Shown here piece after piece: positions 1 through 6,870 of a DNA stretch of 6,870 bases. The stretch lies in contig JAILFQ010000332.1 of the NCBI GenBank assembly GCA_024697505.1, positions 1 through 6,870 of the forward strand, written 5' to 3'. The stretch is from Lachnospiraceae bacterium (lineage in GTDB: Bacteria > Bacillota > Clostridia > Lachnospirales > Lachnospiraceae). Below the pieces are notes generated by a model, which was given only the letters and a program-made list of their open reading frames with translations, was not told the origin of the DNA and searched no databases. A program made the translations under genes and the position numbers. Each line of letters begins with the position of its first letter. Position 1 is the stretch's first letter.

Positions 1-820
1 TGCCGGAACCGGAATGACGGCTACAAATTCTGTTGCAAAGAGAACATGTAATGTTTCCGCAGGAACCAGTGTTTTCGCAATGGTTGTTCTTGAAAACGAT
101 CTTAAAGATCTTCATAAAGAAATAGATATGGTTACAACACCTACAGGAAATGCGGTTGCAATGGTTCACTGCAATAACTGTACTTCAGACATAAATGCAT
201 GGGTTAATCTTTTTGCCGACTTTGAAGAAACAATGGGTATTAAGGTTGATAAAAACGAACTTTACACAAAGCTTTTTGAAAAGGCACTCGAAGGAGATAA
301 AGCCTGCGGCGGACTTATGTCTTACCCGTATTTTTCCGGTGAGCACATTACCCATTTTGAAGAGGGCAGACCTTTGTTTGTCAGAAAGCCGGATGCAGCA
401 TTTAACCTTGCAAACTTTATGAGAACTCATCTTTATTCCTCACTTGGAGCATTAAAGATAGGTCTGGATATTCTTATTAACGAAGAAAACTGTGCTATAG
501 ACAGAGTTGTGGGTCATGGCGGTTTCTTTAAGACCAAAAATGTGGGACAGAGTTTTATGGCGGCAGCAATGAATACCCCTGTTACCGTTATGGAAACAGC
601 AGGTGAAGGCGGTGCATGGGGATGTGCCCTTCTTTCCGCATATGCCGTTATGAAAAAAGATGATGAAACTCTTGATGATTTCCTTGCGAACAGAGTATTT
701 GCCGTAACATTTGGTTCTACAATGGAGCCTGACAAAGATGATGTTTGTGGCTTTAACAAGTTTATGGAAAGCTACAGAGCCGGTCTTTCTGCGGAAAGAG
801 CTGCGGTTACGGATTTATAA
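1..820 (+). CDS. FGGY-family carbohydrate kinase, probable L-ribulokinase (5'-truncated)
   Basis: C-terminal part of a sugar kinase of the FGGY family. The frame is already open at base 2, so the gene starts upstream of the window; the ATG at 14 is internal (A-G-T-G precedes it in frame). About 272 residues are visible, roughly half of the usual 500-540. Seen: a segment [12 protein letters not shown] (bases 50-85) like the mid-protein phosphate/ATP-binding turn of the family, a [14 protein letters not shown] motif (from base 512) in the place of the family GGGAKS signature, and [11 protein letters not shown] (602-634) in the place of the C-terminal adenosine-binding stretch. The enzyme would phosphorylate a ketopentose with ATP in the cytoplasm. 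The araD gene 19 bases downstream points to L-ribulose as substrate, as for the clostridial ribulokinase called AraK, which is not orthologous to E. coli AraB. Xylulokinase is the main alternative. Family assignment is firm; substrate is inferred from context. Confidence 0.85.
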   Translation, partial: AGTGMTATNSVAKRTCNVSAGTSVFAMVVLENDLKDLHKEIDMVTTPTGNAVAMVHCNNCTSDINAWVNLFADFEETMGIKVDKNELYTKLFEKALEGDKACGGLMSYPYFSGEHITHFEEGRPLFVRKPDAAFNLANFMRTHLYSSLGALKIGLDILINEENCAIDRVVGHGGFFKTKNVGQSFMAAAMNTPVTVMETAGEGGAWGCALLSAYAVMKKDDETLDDFLANRVFAVTFGSTMEPDKDDVCGFNKFMESYRAGLSAERAAVTDL

Positions 821-839
821 TAGGTAAGGAGATAAAAAG

Positions 840-1529
840 ATGCTTGAGCAGTTAAAAAAAGAAGTTTATGAAGCAAATATGGAGCTTCCGAAGAGAGGCC
901 TTGTTACCTATACATGGGGAAACGTCAGCGGAATAGACAGAGAAAAAGGTCTTTTTGTGATAAAGCCCAGCGGTGTGGACTACGAAAAGCTTACTCCGGA
1001 AGATATGGTTGTTGTAGATCTTGATGGAAAGGTGGTTGAAGGAAAATATCGTCCTTCCTCGGATACACCGACTCATCTTGAACTTTATAAGGCATGGCCT
1101 GAAATAGGAGGAGTTGTACACACACATTCTCCTTGGGCAACTTCCTGGGCTCAGGCTGCAAGAGAAATTCCATGTTACGGAACGACTCATGCAGATTATT
1201 TCAGAGGCAGTATTCCATGCGCGAGAAATCTTACTAAGGAAGAAATTGATGAAGCATACGAAAAGAACACCGGTCTTTCTATAATAGAGGTGTTTGAAGG
1301 TAAGAATCCGGTTTATACTCCGGGGGTCCTTTGTGCAAACCATGGTCCATTTACCTGGGGGAAGAATGCAGCAGAAGCGGTACACAATGCGGTAGTTCTT
1401 GAAGAAGTTGCCAAGATGGCATTTAGAGCAGAACAACTCAATCCTCAGATTAAAACCGCACCGCAGGAAATGCAGGACAAGCATTTTTACCGTAAACATG
1501 GCCCTAATGCTTATTACGGACAGAATTAA
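840..1529 (+). CDS. araD: L-ribulose-5-phosphate 4-epimerase
   Basis: Converts L-ribulose 5-phosphate to D-xylulose 5-phosphate, the last dedicated step of L-arabinose breakdown; a zinc-dependent cytoplasmic enzyme of the class II aldolase/AraD family. The 229 residues match the length of E. coli AraD (231) and align along the whole protein. Visible landmarks: TWGNVSG (25-31), KPSGVDY (42-48), phosphate-binding SSDTPTH (73-79), zinc ligands H94 and H96 in HTHS and H168 in NHGPF, catalytic D119 in THADYF, and the C-terminal catalytic Y226 in AYYGQ. The zinc and catalytic roles are carried over from E. coli AraD. The start is set by AAGGAG at 826-831, 8 bases before the ATG, and by the MLE..K start shared with E. 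coli. It is co-transcribed with the kinase upstream (19-base gap) and ends the operon, with a terminator 29 bases after the stop. Confidence 0.97.
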   Translation: MLEQLKKEVYEANMELPKRGLVTYTWGNVSGIDREKGLFVIKPSGVDYEKLTPEDMVVVDLDGKVVEGKYRPSSDTPTHLELYKAWPEIGGVVHTHSPWATSWAQAAREIPCYGTTHADYFRGSIPCARNLTKEEIDEAYEKNTGLSIIEVFEGKNPVYTPGVLCANHGPFTWGKNAAEAVHNAVVLEEVAKMAFRAEQLNPQIKTAPQEMQDKHFYRKHGPNAYYGQN

Positions 1530-1558
1530 TTTAGTAAAAACAATATAGAAATTTACTG

Positions 1559-1586
1559 AAAACGGCGTATTATTTACGCCGTTTTT
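1559..1586 (+). terminator. Rho-independent terminator of the arabinose operon
   Basis: A perfect 11-bp stem (AAAACGGCGTA at 1559-1569 paired with TACGCCGTTTT at 1575-1585), a five-base loop TTATT, and a T run at 1582-1586. It begins 29 bases after the araD stop and ends the kinase-araD transcript. The A tract on the left arm could also let it work weakly on the minus strand. Confidence 0.93.
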
Positions 1587-1605
1587 GTTAAATTCTGTTA
1601 ACATT
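1585..1605 (+). repeat. Near-identical direct repeat, left copy
   Basis: TTGTTAAA, a two-base spacer TT, then CTGTTAACATT. It matches 1962-1981 except within the short spacer, which differs in length by one base. Each copy holds two TGTTAA half-sites, the second part of the palindrome TGTTAACA. The function is unknown: a protein-binding site or the relic of a duplication are both possible. Confidence 0.5.
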
Positions 1606-1683
1606 ATTTTGAGAAATTCATTTAAATACAAATGATAGGGAAAGCTTATTTGAATTATAACAACCCGATGTTTTATAAAAATG

Positions 1684-1715
1684 AAAAAGAACAGTGAAGA
1701 ATCACTGCTCTTTTT
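1684..1715 (-). terminator. Rho-independent terminator on the minus strand
   Basis: Stem GAGCAGTGA / TCACTGTTC on the minus strand with a TTCT loop, flanked by AAAAA and TTTTT and followed by CATTTTT. On the minus strand the only irregular pair is a G-U wobble (1708 with 1691); on the + strand the same position is an A-C mismatch. This asymmetry favours a minus-strand role, ending leftward transcription. It may still act weakly in the other direction. Confidence 0.75.
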
Positions 1716-1757
1716 ACGGGGATAGTATCACAAAATTTTAGGATTAAGCAAATTCAT

Positions 1758-1781
1758 CGGAAGGCTCCCAAAAGCCATCCG
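1758..1781 (-). other. Hairpin inside the candidate small RNA
   Basis: CGGA/TCCG and GGCT/AGCC arms form eight base pairs around one T-T mismatch in the minus-strand RNA, with a six-base UUUGGG loop. There is no T run after it, so it is not a terminator. It is the most GC-rich part of an otherwise A/T-rich spacer. Confidence 0.55.
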
Positions 1782-1782
1782 T

Positions 1783-1828
1783 ATAACAGTTGGTTGATGT
1801 GATTTAAATCACTCTCACATAACAGTTG
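1783..1828. repeat. Pair of 10-bp direct repeats ATAACAGTTG around a 14-bp palindrome
   Basis: ATAACAGTTG occurs at 1783-1792 and 1819-1828, 36 bases apart. Between them lies the perfect palindrome GTGATTTAAATCAC (1799-1812). The right copy overlaps the predicted start of the leftward transcript. The palindrome fits the TGTGA-N6-TCACA shape of CRP/FNR-family operators except for its last base, but in the leftward RNA it would form a GUGAU/AUCAC hairpin. The sequence alone does not settle which. Confidence 0.45.
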
Positions 1829-1829
1829 C

Positions 1830-1858
1830 ATTATATATCTAAATATAGTATTTGTCTA
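1830..1858 (-). promoter_or_regulatory. SigA-type promoter reading left (candidate small RNA)
   Basis: On the minus strand: -35 box TAGACA (1858-1853), 17-base spacer, and a perfect -10 box TATAAT (1835-1830). Transcription should start near 1823. It faces away from the regulator promoter, with 46 bases between the two -35 boxes, and a TTGGCATA motif sits just upstream of its -35. Confidence 0.65.
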
Positions 1859-1862
1859 CTTC

Positions 1863-1920
1863 TTGGCATACTATTGTCAATGCCAAAAATTTTGGCATAA
1901 CGCCTTGAAAAGTTGGCATA
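1863..1920. promoter_or_regulatory. Cluster of TTGGCAT motifs between divergent promoters (probable operators)
   Basis: TTGGCATA occurs three times on the + strand, at 1863-1870, 1892-1899 and 1913-1920 (starts 29 and 21 bases apart). An inverted copy ATGCCAA lies at 1880-1886; with the second direct copy it forms a 19-bp palindrome (1880-1898) with one central base. The first copy lies just upstream of the leftward -35, the second just upstream of the rightward -35, and the third inside the rightward -35/-10 spacer, where a bound protein would block RNA polymerase. I do not recognise the motif. The adjacent double-HTH protein is the natural candidate to bind it. Confidence 0.65.
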
Positions 1921-1932
1921 AAATGTTATACT
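1905..1932 (+). promoter_or_regulatory. SigA-type promoter of the double-HTH regulator gene
   Basis: -35 box TTGAAA (1905-1910), 16-base spacer, -10 box TATACT (1927-1932). The predicted start is near 1939, giving an A-rich leader of about 90 bases. One TTGGCATA copy lies in the spacer, which suggests repression and probably autoregulation. Confidence 0.7.
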
Positions 1933-1961
1933 CAAGACATTAAGATAAGTAAAAGACAGAA

Positions 1962-1981
1962 TTGTTAAAACTGTTAACATT
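1962..1981 (+). repeat. Near-identical direct repeat, right copy
   Basis: TTGTTAAA, a one-base spacer A, then CTGTTAACATT, matching 1585-1605. It lies in the untranslated leader of the regulator gene, about 25 bases after the predicted start. There it could be a roadblock operator. The two copies bracket the whole candidate small RNA and both divergent promoters. Confidence 0.5.
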
Positions 1982-2029
1982 TTATATGGAATACAAAATA
2001 GAAAAAAATAGCAAATAAAGGGGAAAAGA

Positions 2030-3934
2030 ATGTTTACAAATAAAGTTATAAAACTTTTGGGAAGTATAGGGGCTTCCAATACAGATATAGCCCTTCTTTC
2101 CGGGGGCAACGCCTCCAACATAAGCAGATTAAGAACCGGGGCAAGATCTCCAAAAAAGGAGAGTCCTACGGTGGCAAGACTTGTGGATGGAGTTTATCGT
2201 TATGCCGAAAGAGAAAATACAATACCTTTTTTGTGTGCACTGGTCAACTCCTCTTCCGGAAATGAAGAGGATATAAAGAGAGATATTGAAGACTGGCTTT
2301 ATGATGAAACGGAAGATGATGAGCCTGAAGATGCAACGGAAGATTATTATATTAAAAGGGCGATATTCAGAGCCGAAGAGCTGGAAAGGCAAAAAGAAAG
2401 AAAAAGACGGGCTAAAGAGGAAAGAAATTCTATGTTTGCGGAGCGTCTGGACAGTGTAATGAACTTGCTGGATCTTTCCAATATAAGGCTTGCCAGGGCA
2501 GTAAATATAGACCCTTCCCAGATAAGTCGATTAAGGACCGGGGTCCGTTTTCCCAAGGCAAACCACGCACTTTCGGACGAAATCTGTGAGTTCTTGTTTA
2601 CAAAGGCACTTTCAGAAAACAGAACGGAAGAATTGGCGAAATTAATGGACTTTTCACCTCAAAAGCTTATGAATAAAACATCCTACAAATTTTTTAATGA
2701 ATGGATGTTTGATACCAAAAAAGAGAGAAGTAATTTAAGAATAGACAGCATATTTGATGCCATAGATTATACAAATGATAACGTCGATGATGCAAAAAAA
2801 CTCAGAGCTGATTTTGAGACAATAGCAGAGTCTGTAAGAAATGATAAAAGAAGAATTTACAAGACCGTTGAAGAAAAGAAAGAGTTGTTTTTAAGAATTC
2901 TGGTAAACGCAATCGACACCCGTGCCAAAAGGTTTTATGTTTTTTCCACCTTAGACTCTTCATGGCTGTACAGCGACAGGGACTTTTTTGAAAAATGGAA
3001 AACATGTGTGGGTATGTGCATAGTATCCGGCGTTGAAATACATGTGGTAAACTTTGTGGACAGTTCCTTTATGCAGTTTTCGGATATTTCTGAGAAATGG
3101 ATTCCCTTTTATACATCCGGAAAAGTCATGCCGTATATTTGTTACAGACCAAAAAGCGTGGATGTTGCCTGCTCGCTTTTTTGCTGTGATACCGGTGCGG
3201 ATGCCATAGCTGTACACGCGGGTGGGGATAGAGCCGGCATTATTTTTACCTACGAAAATGATAAAGACCTTGCTGCAATTCACATTAAACTCTTTGAAAA
3301 GATAGTAGACACATATTGCGATCCTGTCTTTGAGATGCTTGACCCTAACATCTCAACAGATGTGGGAGTTGTAAATATCATTAAAAACGACAACATGCTA
3401 TATTCAATGATGACCAGGCTTGCCACTTCGTCTATGCCGGAAAGTCTTGTTGAGGCTATAATTAAAAGATCCGGTGTTGACGAAGAAAAGGCATCTGCGG
3501 CAAGAAGTTACTGGCAGAATTGGAAGAATGCCATTGAGAGTATCGGAAGAAGGGGTAAGACTTACGAATTTATTCCAAAGATCAGAATGGAGGATGTGGA
3601 CGAGGGTAAGGTTTTAGTCCCTCTTAATCCTCTTGGTACAGTTTATTACACGAGAGAAGAGTTTAAAGAACACGTAAGAGCAGTTATAAATAAACTGGAT
3701 AATGATGAAGATTTTCATATTTACCAGGTTGCCAACGGATTTTTTGAAAATATAGAGCTTCTTATGACGGACAAAAGGGTTGTTGTAATACGAATGACAG
3801 AGCCCAATCTTATGTTTGTTATTAAGAATCCGAGAGTGGTGTCCTATTTCAGAGATTATGCCATAAACAAGATTGAAAGATTCAGTATGGACAGAAGAGA
3901 GGAGAGACAAAAGCTTCTCAGATATTTAACTTGA
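2030..3934 (+). CDS. Double helix-turn-helix (XRE-like) protein with large C-terminal region of unknown function
   Basis: A 634-residue probable DNA-binding regulator; I do not recognise a named gene. Residues 1-72 and 135-206 are two copies of one domain, aligned without gaps at an offset of 134. Both start with MF and share ISRLRTG-R-PK at 31-42 and 165-176, the recognition-helix end of an XRE-like HTH. The second copy ([18 protein letters not shown]) is closer to the usual form. Between them come an acidic stretch (79-105) and a basic, probably helical stretch (114-134, [16 protein letters not shown]). From about 280 an alpha/beta region is rich in cysteines (326, 330, 371, 381, 385, 386) and may be a sensor; a second one covers about 500-634. 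There is no signal peptide or membrane segment, so it is probably cytoplasmic. The start is set by AAAGGGG (2017-2023), 6 bases before the ATG. Two HTH units in one chain fit the repeated TTGGCAT motifs upstream. Target and signal are unknown. Confidence 0.75.
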   Translation: MFTNKVIKLLGSIGASNTDIALLSGGNASNISRLRTGARSPKKESPTVARLVDGVYRYAERENTIPFLCALVNSSSGNEEDIKRDIEDWLYDETEDDEPEDATEDYYIKRAIFRAEELERQKERKRRAKEERNSMFAERLDSVMNLLDLSNIRLARAVNIDPSQISRLRTGVRFPKANHALSDEICEFLFTKALSENRTEELAKLMDFSPQKLMNKTSYKFFNEWMFDTKKERSNLRIDSIFDAIDYTNDNVDDAKKLRADFETIAESVRNDKRRIYKTVEEKKELFLRILVNAIDTRAKRFYVFSTLDSSWLYSDRDFFEKWKTCVGMCIVSGVEIHVVNFVDSSFMQFSDISEKWIPFYTSGKVMPYICYRPKSVDVACSLFCCDTGADAIAVHAGGDRAGIIFTYENDKDLAAIHIKLFEKIVDTYCDPVFEMLDPNISTDVGVVNIIKNDNMLYSMMTRLATSSMPESLVEAIIKRSGVDEEKASAARSYWQNWKNAIESIGRRGKTYEFIPKIRMEDVDEGKVLVPLNPLGTVYYTREEFKEHVRAVINKLDNDEDFHIYQVANGFFENIELLMTDKRVVVIRMTEPNLMFVIKNPRVVSYFRDYAINKIERFSMDRREERQKLLRYLT

Positions 3935-3959
3935 TATAGGGCAGCGTTGGTGGTATAAT
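3931..3959 (+). promoter_or_regulatory. Extended -10 SigA promoter of uvrB
   Basis: -35 box TTGATA (3931-3936), 17-base spacer, perfect -10 TATAAT (3954-3959) preceded by the extended -10 element TGG (3951-3953). The -35 box overlaps the TGA stop of the upstream regulator gene (3932-3934). The start is expected near 3966. Confidence 0.85.
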
Positions 3960-3964
3960 TGTGC

Positions 3965-3978
3965 CGAACATATTTTCG
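3965..3978 (+). promoter_or_regulatory. LexA (SOS) box of uvrB
   Basis: CGAACATATTTTCG differs from the Bacillus-type LexA consensus CGAAC-RNRY-GTTYG at one position (T in place of the G of GTT). It begins 5 bases after the -10 box and covers the predicted start point, a typical place for LexA repression. uvrB is a classic SOS gene in Firmicutes, which supports the call. Confidence 0.8.
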
Positions 3979-3995
3979 AAAGGACAAAGGCTTTT

Positions 3996-5987
3996 ATGGA
4001 TCATTTTGTTTTGCATTCCGAGTTTGCTCCTACCGGAGACCAGCCGGAGGCAATAAAAGAACTTGTAAACGGCTTTAAAGAAGGTAACCAGTTTGAAACA
4101 CTTCTTGGTGTTACAGGCTCAGGTAAAACCTTTACGATGGCAAATGTAATTAAAGAACTTAATGTTCCTACGCTTATAATAGCGCACAATAAAACGCTCG
4201 CCGCCCAGCTTTACGGAGAGATGAAAGAGTTTTTCCCGGAAAATGCGGTGGAATATTTTGTTTCCTATTACGATTACTACCAGCCGGAAGCCTATGTTCC
4301 GTCCTCGGATACTTATATAGAAAAAGACTCGGCTATTAATGATGAAATAGATAAGCTTCGTCACTCCGCCACAGCATCCCTTACAGAGAGAAAGGATGTA
4401 ATTGTGGTTGCCAGCGTTTCCTGCATTTACGGTTTGGGAAGTCCTATAGATTATCAGCATATGACGGTTTCTTTAAGACCGGGGATGGAAAGAGACAGGG
4501 ACGATGTTTTGCGTAACCTTGCAGATATTCAATATTCAAGAAATGAGATGGATTTTAAGCGAGGTACCTTCAGAGTAAGAGGAGATGTTGTGGAAATCTT
4601 TCCGGTTGCATCTGAAGATGTTGCCATAAGAGTGGAGTTTTTTGGGGACGAAATAGACAGGATTTCGGAAATAGACGTTCTTACCGGAGAAACAAAGTGT
4701 ACACTCGAGCATGTGGTTATTTTTCCGGCTTCTCATTACGTAGTGGAAGCTGAAAGAATGAAACAGGCTCTTCACGATATTGAGGAAGAACTGGACGACA
4801 GAGTTAAATATTTTAAGAGTGAAGATAAGCTTCTTGAAGCTCAGCGTATTTATGAGAGAACAAATTTTGATATGGAAATGCTTAGGGAAACAGGAATCTG
4901 CTCCGGAATAGAAAACTATTCCATGCATCTTTCCGGTTTAAAACCGGGAGATCCTCCAAATACTCTTTTGGATTATTTTCCTGACGATTTCCTTATTATA
5001 GTGGATGAGTCTCATATGACAATTCCGCAGATAAGGGGAATGTACAACGGAGACCATGCAAGAAAAACAACTCTTGTGGATTATGGCTTCAGATTGCCTT
5101 CCGCCTTGGACAACCGTCCTCTTAACTTTGAGGAATTCGAAAGCCATATCAGCAGAATGCTTCTTGTTTCAGCTACTCCGTCGGTTTACGAAAAGGAACA
5201 TGAACTGCTTCGCGCAGAACAGATAATACGTCCGACGGGGCTTTTGGATCCGGAAATAGAAGTCCATCCTGTGGAAGGACAGATAGATCATTTGATATCT
5301 GCGGTTAATAAAGAGATAGAGGGCGGCGGTAAGGTGCTTGTTACAACCCTTACAAAGAAAATGGCCGAGGACCTTACGGAATACATGAGACAGGCGGGAA
5401 TCAGGGTAAGATACCTTCATTCGGATATAGACACTCTTGAGAGAGCCGAAATAATAAGGGACATGCGTATGGATGTCTTTGACGTGCTTGTGGGGATCAA
5501 CCTTTTAAGAGAGGGACTTGATATACCGGAAGTTCGTCTTGTGGCAATTCTGGATGCGGATAAAGAAGGCTTCTTAAGATCCGAAACTTCCCTTATACAG
5601 ACTGTAGGCCGTGCTGCAAGAAATGTTGGCGGACATGTAATTATGTATGCGGATGTTTATACGGATTCCATGAAGAACGCCATAGAGGAAACCAACAGAA
5701 GACGCAGCATACAGGATGCTTACAATAAAGAGCATGGTATAACTCCTACCTCCATTAAAAAGGCTGTAAGAGACCTTATCAGTATCAGCAAGAAGGCGGA
5801 TCGTGTTACCAATAATATAGATAAAGACGCAAAAGATATGTCCGGGCAGGAACTTGAGGGAGTTATTAAAAAACTTTCCAAGGAAATGCATGCAGCGGCT
5901 GCGGAATTACAGTTTGAAAAGGCAGCAGAGCTTAGGGATAAGATATTGGAATTTAAGAAAGAATTGCAGAATATGGATGAAGAATGA
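3996..5987 (+). CDS. uvrB: Excinuclease ABC subunit UvrB
   Basis: Damage-verifying helicase-like subunit of nucleotide excision repair. UvrA loads it on DNA, it inserts a beta-hairpin at the lesion, and it then recruits UvrC for the two incisions. The 663 residues are the normal family length. Visible: Walker A GVTGSGKT (38-45), the tyrosine-rich beta-hairpin [10 protein letters not shown] (91-100), the UvrA-interacting domain after it, Walker B DESH (337-340), SAT motif (392-394), helicase motif [11 protein letters not shown] (535-543), and a C-terminal UVR domain (about 620-657, [14 protein letters not shown]) that contacts UvrC. The MDHF start is preceded by AAAGG at 3986-3990 (5 bases away) and AAAGGA at 3979-3984, which could both serve. 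It has its own promoter with a LexA box and heads an operon with uvrA. No oddities were seen. Confidence 0.99.
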   Translation: MDHFVLHSEFAPTGDQPEAIKELVNGFKEGNQFETLLGVTGSGKTFTMANVIKELNVPTLIIAHNKTLAAQLYGEMKEFFPENAVEYFVSYYDYYQPEAYVPSSDTYIEKDSAINDEIDKLRHSATASLTERKDVIVVASVSCIYGLGSPIDYQHMTVSLRPGMERDRDDVLRNLADIQYSRNEMDFKRGTFRVRGDVVEIFPVASEDVAIRVEFFGDEIDRISEIDVLTGETKCTLEHVVIFPASHYVVEAERMKQALHDIEEELDDRVKYFKSEDKLLEAQRIYERTNFDMEMLRETGICSGIENYSMHLSGLKPGDPPNTLLDYFPDDFLIIVDESHMTIPQIRGMYNGDHARKTTLVDYGFRLPSALDNRPLNFEEFESHISRMLLVSATPSVYEKEHELLRAEQIIRPTGLLDPEIEVHPVEGQIDHLISAVNKEIEGGGKVLVTTLTKKMAEDLTEYMRQAGIRVRYLHSDIDTLERAEIIRDMRMDVFDVLVGINLLREGLDIPEVRLVAILDADKEGFLRSETSLIQTVGRAARNVGGHVIMYADVYTDSMKNAIEETNRRRSIQDAYNKEHGITPTSIKKAVRDLISISKKADRVTNNIDKDAKDMSGQELEGVIKKLSKEMHAAAAELQFEKAAELRDKILEFKKELQNMDEE

Positions 5988-6005
5988 TCTGCAAGAGGTA
6001 AAAAA

Positions 6006-6870
6006 ATGTCTGAAACAAAATACATTAAGATAAGAGGAGCAAGAGAGCATAATCTTAAAGGAATAGACCTTGATATACCGAGAGACGAATTTGTTGTACT
6101 TACCGGCCTTTCCGGTTCGGGTAAGTCTTCTCTTGCTTTTGATACATTATATGCAGAGGGGCAAAGAAGATATATGGAGTCTCTTTCTTCCTATGCAAGA
6201 CAATTTTTGGGACTTATGGAAAAGCCTGATGTGGATTCCATAGAGGGTCTTTCTCCCGCAATTTCCATAGACCAGAAGTCCACTAATAAGAACCCGCGTT
6301 CAACGGTGGGAACAGTTACGGAAATATACGACTATTTCCGTCTTTTGTACGCAAGAATAGGTATTCCTCACTGTCCGAACTGCGGAAAAGAGATTAACCG
6401 CCAGACTGTGGATCAGATGGCAGACGAAATCCTTAAACTTCCGGAAAGAACCAAATTTCAGGTTTTGGCACCTGTTGTAAGGGGAAGAAAAGGAGAACAC
6501 GCAAAGGTCTTTGAGTCCGCAAAGAAAGCGGGCTATGTTCGTGTGCGTGTGGACGGAAACCTTTACGAACTTTCCGAAGAGATCAAACCGGAAAAAAATA
6601 ATAAACACAATATAGAAATAATAATAGACCGTCTTGTGGTAAGAGAGGGTCTAGACAAACGTTTAAGAGACTCTTTGGAGTCTGCCCTTAAACTCGCAAA
6701 CGGTCTTGTAATAATAGACATTATAGGTGAGAAAGAGATCATGTTCTCGGAAAATTTTGCCTGCCCGGATTGCGGAATAAGCATAGAAGAGCTGGAACCG
6801 AGAGCTTTCTCCTTTAATAATCCGGTGGGAGCCTGCCCGGAATGTCATGGTATTGGTGTAAAGATGGAGT
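6006..6870 (+). CDS. uvrA: Excinuclease ABC subunit UvrA (3'-truncated)
   Basis: Damage-recognition ATPase of nucleotide excision repair; as a dimer it scans DNA and hands lesions to UvrB. The window holds the first 288 residues of a protein usually about 940 long; the frame is open to the last base. Visible: [14 protein letters not shown] (9-22) at the N-terminus, Walker A GLSGSGKS (34-41), the [19 protein letters not shown] segment (49-67), a Q-loop region [21 protein letters not shown] (99-119), a CPNC pair (123-126), the UvrB-binding domain (about 130-245), and the zinc module CPDC...CPEC (253-256, 277-280) followed by HGIGV. The start lies 18 bases after the uvrB stop, with a weak AAGAGG (5993-5998) 7 bases before the ATG. 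It is therefore expected to be co-transcribed from the LexA-controlled uvrB promoter. The gene is cut only by the window edge, with no sign of damage. Confidence 0.98.
   Translation, partial: MSETKYIKIRGAREHNLKGIDLDIPRDEFVVLTGLSGSGKSSLAFDTLYAEGQRRYMESLSSYARQFLGLMEKPDVDSIEGLSPAISIDQKSTNKNPRSTVGTVTEIYDYFRLLYARIGIPHCPNCGKEINRQTVDQMADEILKLPERTKFQVLAPVVRGRKGEHAKVFESAKKAGYVRVRVDGNLYELSEEIKPEKNNKHNIEIIIDRLVVREGLDKRLRDSLESALKLANGLVIIDIIGEKEIMFSENFACPDCGISIEELEPRAFSFNNPVGACPECHGIGVKME

Larger units (their letters stand above)
1684..1823 (-). ncRNA. Candidate small RNA, about 140 nt, divergent from the double-HTH regulator
   Basis: Predicted from signals, not from a known family. A SigA-type promoter on the minus strand (1830-1858) would start RNA near 1823, and a terminator hairpin with U-rich tail (1715-1684) would end it. 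Reading leftwards the transcript holds a GUGAU/AUCAC hairpin (1812-1799), an 8-pair hairpin with a UUUGGG loop (1781-1758), an unpaired stretch with a UCCCC run (1723-1719), and the terminator. No ORF with a start codon and a ribosome binding site is visible: the first AUG is followed at once by UGA. One frame could read ...NCYTDGFWEPSDEFA and stop at 1744, but it has only non-standard starts. The operator-like repeats beside its promoter are shared with the regulator gene, so the two are probably co-regulated. It could instead be the leftover 3' end of a decayed minus-strand gene. I do not recognise it as 6S RNA, a riboswitch or another named family. Confidence 0.5.

Noticed and set aside
852..1631. 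Long minus-strand ORF of 259 codons opposite araD
   Set aside because: It is an antisense shadow of araD, whose full-length family match is unambiguous; the frame runs through the araD terminator and has no ribosome binding site of note.
1668..1697. Nine-codon + strand ORF MFYKNEKEQ
   Set aside because: It is too short, has no ribosome binding site, and runs into the terminator hairpin.
1744..1803. Minus-strand reading frame ending ...NCYTDGFWEPSDEFA before the terminator
   Set aside because: The peptide looks protein-like and ends 28 bases before the terminator, but there is no ATG/GTG/TTG start or Shine-Dalgarno between the upstream in-frame stop and the peptide. It is kept only as an alternative reading (gene remnant) for the small RNA.
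1798..1813. TGTGATTTAAATCACT as a CRP/FNR operator
   Set aside because: It fits the general shape, but it lies within the candidate RNA where it forms a hairpin, and no CRP-controlled gene is evident; not called as an operator.
1875..1880. Perfect TTGACA on the minus strand as a -35 box
   Set aside because: No -10-like sequence lies 16-18 bases further along the minus strand; TAGACA with TATAAT at 17 bases is the better leftward promoter.
1892..1910. TTGGCATAACGCCTTGA as a sigma-54 -24/-12 promoter
   Set aside because: The GG is present but the -12 GC is missing at the required spacing, and a good SigA promoter explains the region.
1831..2121. Minus-strand ORF of 96 codons over the regulator start
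   Set aside because: It crosses both divergent promoters and the operator repeats and antisenses the first HTH; its hydrophobic stretch comes from the A-rich leader read backwards. No ribosome binding site is seen.

Overview
The window looks like chromosomal DNA of a low- to mid-GC Gram-positive anaerobe, most likely a clostridium of the Lachnospiraceae type. Evidence is protein-level resemblance to that group, AGA/ATA-rich codon use, strong purine-rich ribosome binding sites, SigA-type promoters and a Bacillus/Clostridium-type LexA box. The genus is an inference; no search was run. All four confident flanking genes are on the + strand.

Left part (1-1586): the end of an L-arabinose catabolic operon. 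A 5'-truncated FGGY-family sugar kinase (probable L-ribulokinase of the clostridial type) is followed 19 bases later by araD (L-ribulose-5-phosphate 4-epimerase). Together they turn L-ribulose into D-xylulose 5-phosphate for the pentose phosphate pathway. A strong rho-independent terminator closes the operon at 1559-1586.

Middle part (1587-3934): the most interesting region. A 634-residue protein of unknown function carries two copies of an XRE-like helix-turn-helix, joined by an acidic then basic linker, with a long unclassified C-terminal region. Its upstream region holds two divergent SigA-type promoters. One reads right into the regulator gene. The other reads left for about 140 bases, through hairpins and no credible ORF, to a terminator hairpin that pairs fully only on the minus strand. 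I read this as a candidate small RNA gene. Four copies of a TTGGCAT motif (three direct, one inverted) lie between and within the two promoters and look like operators shared by both. The stretch 1606-1683 shows nothing I can name.

Right part (3935-6870): the uvrB-uvrA nucleotide excision repair operon, uvrA cut by the window end. It has its own extended -10 promoter, whose -35 box overlaps the stop codon of the regulator, and a near-consensus LexA box over the predicted transcription start. No terminator separates the regulator from uvrB, so regulator transcripts may also run into the repair genes.
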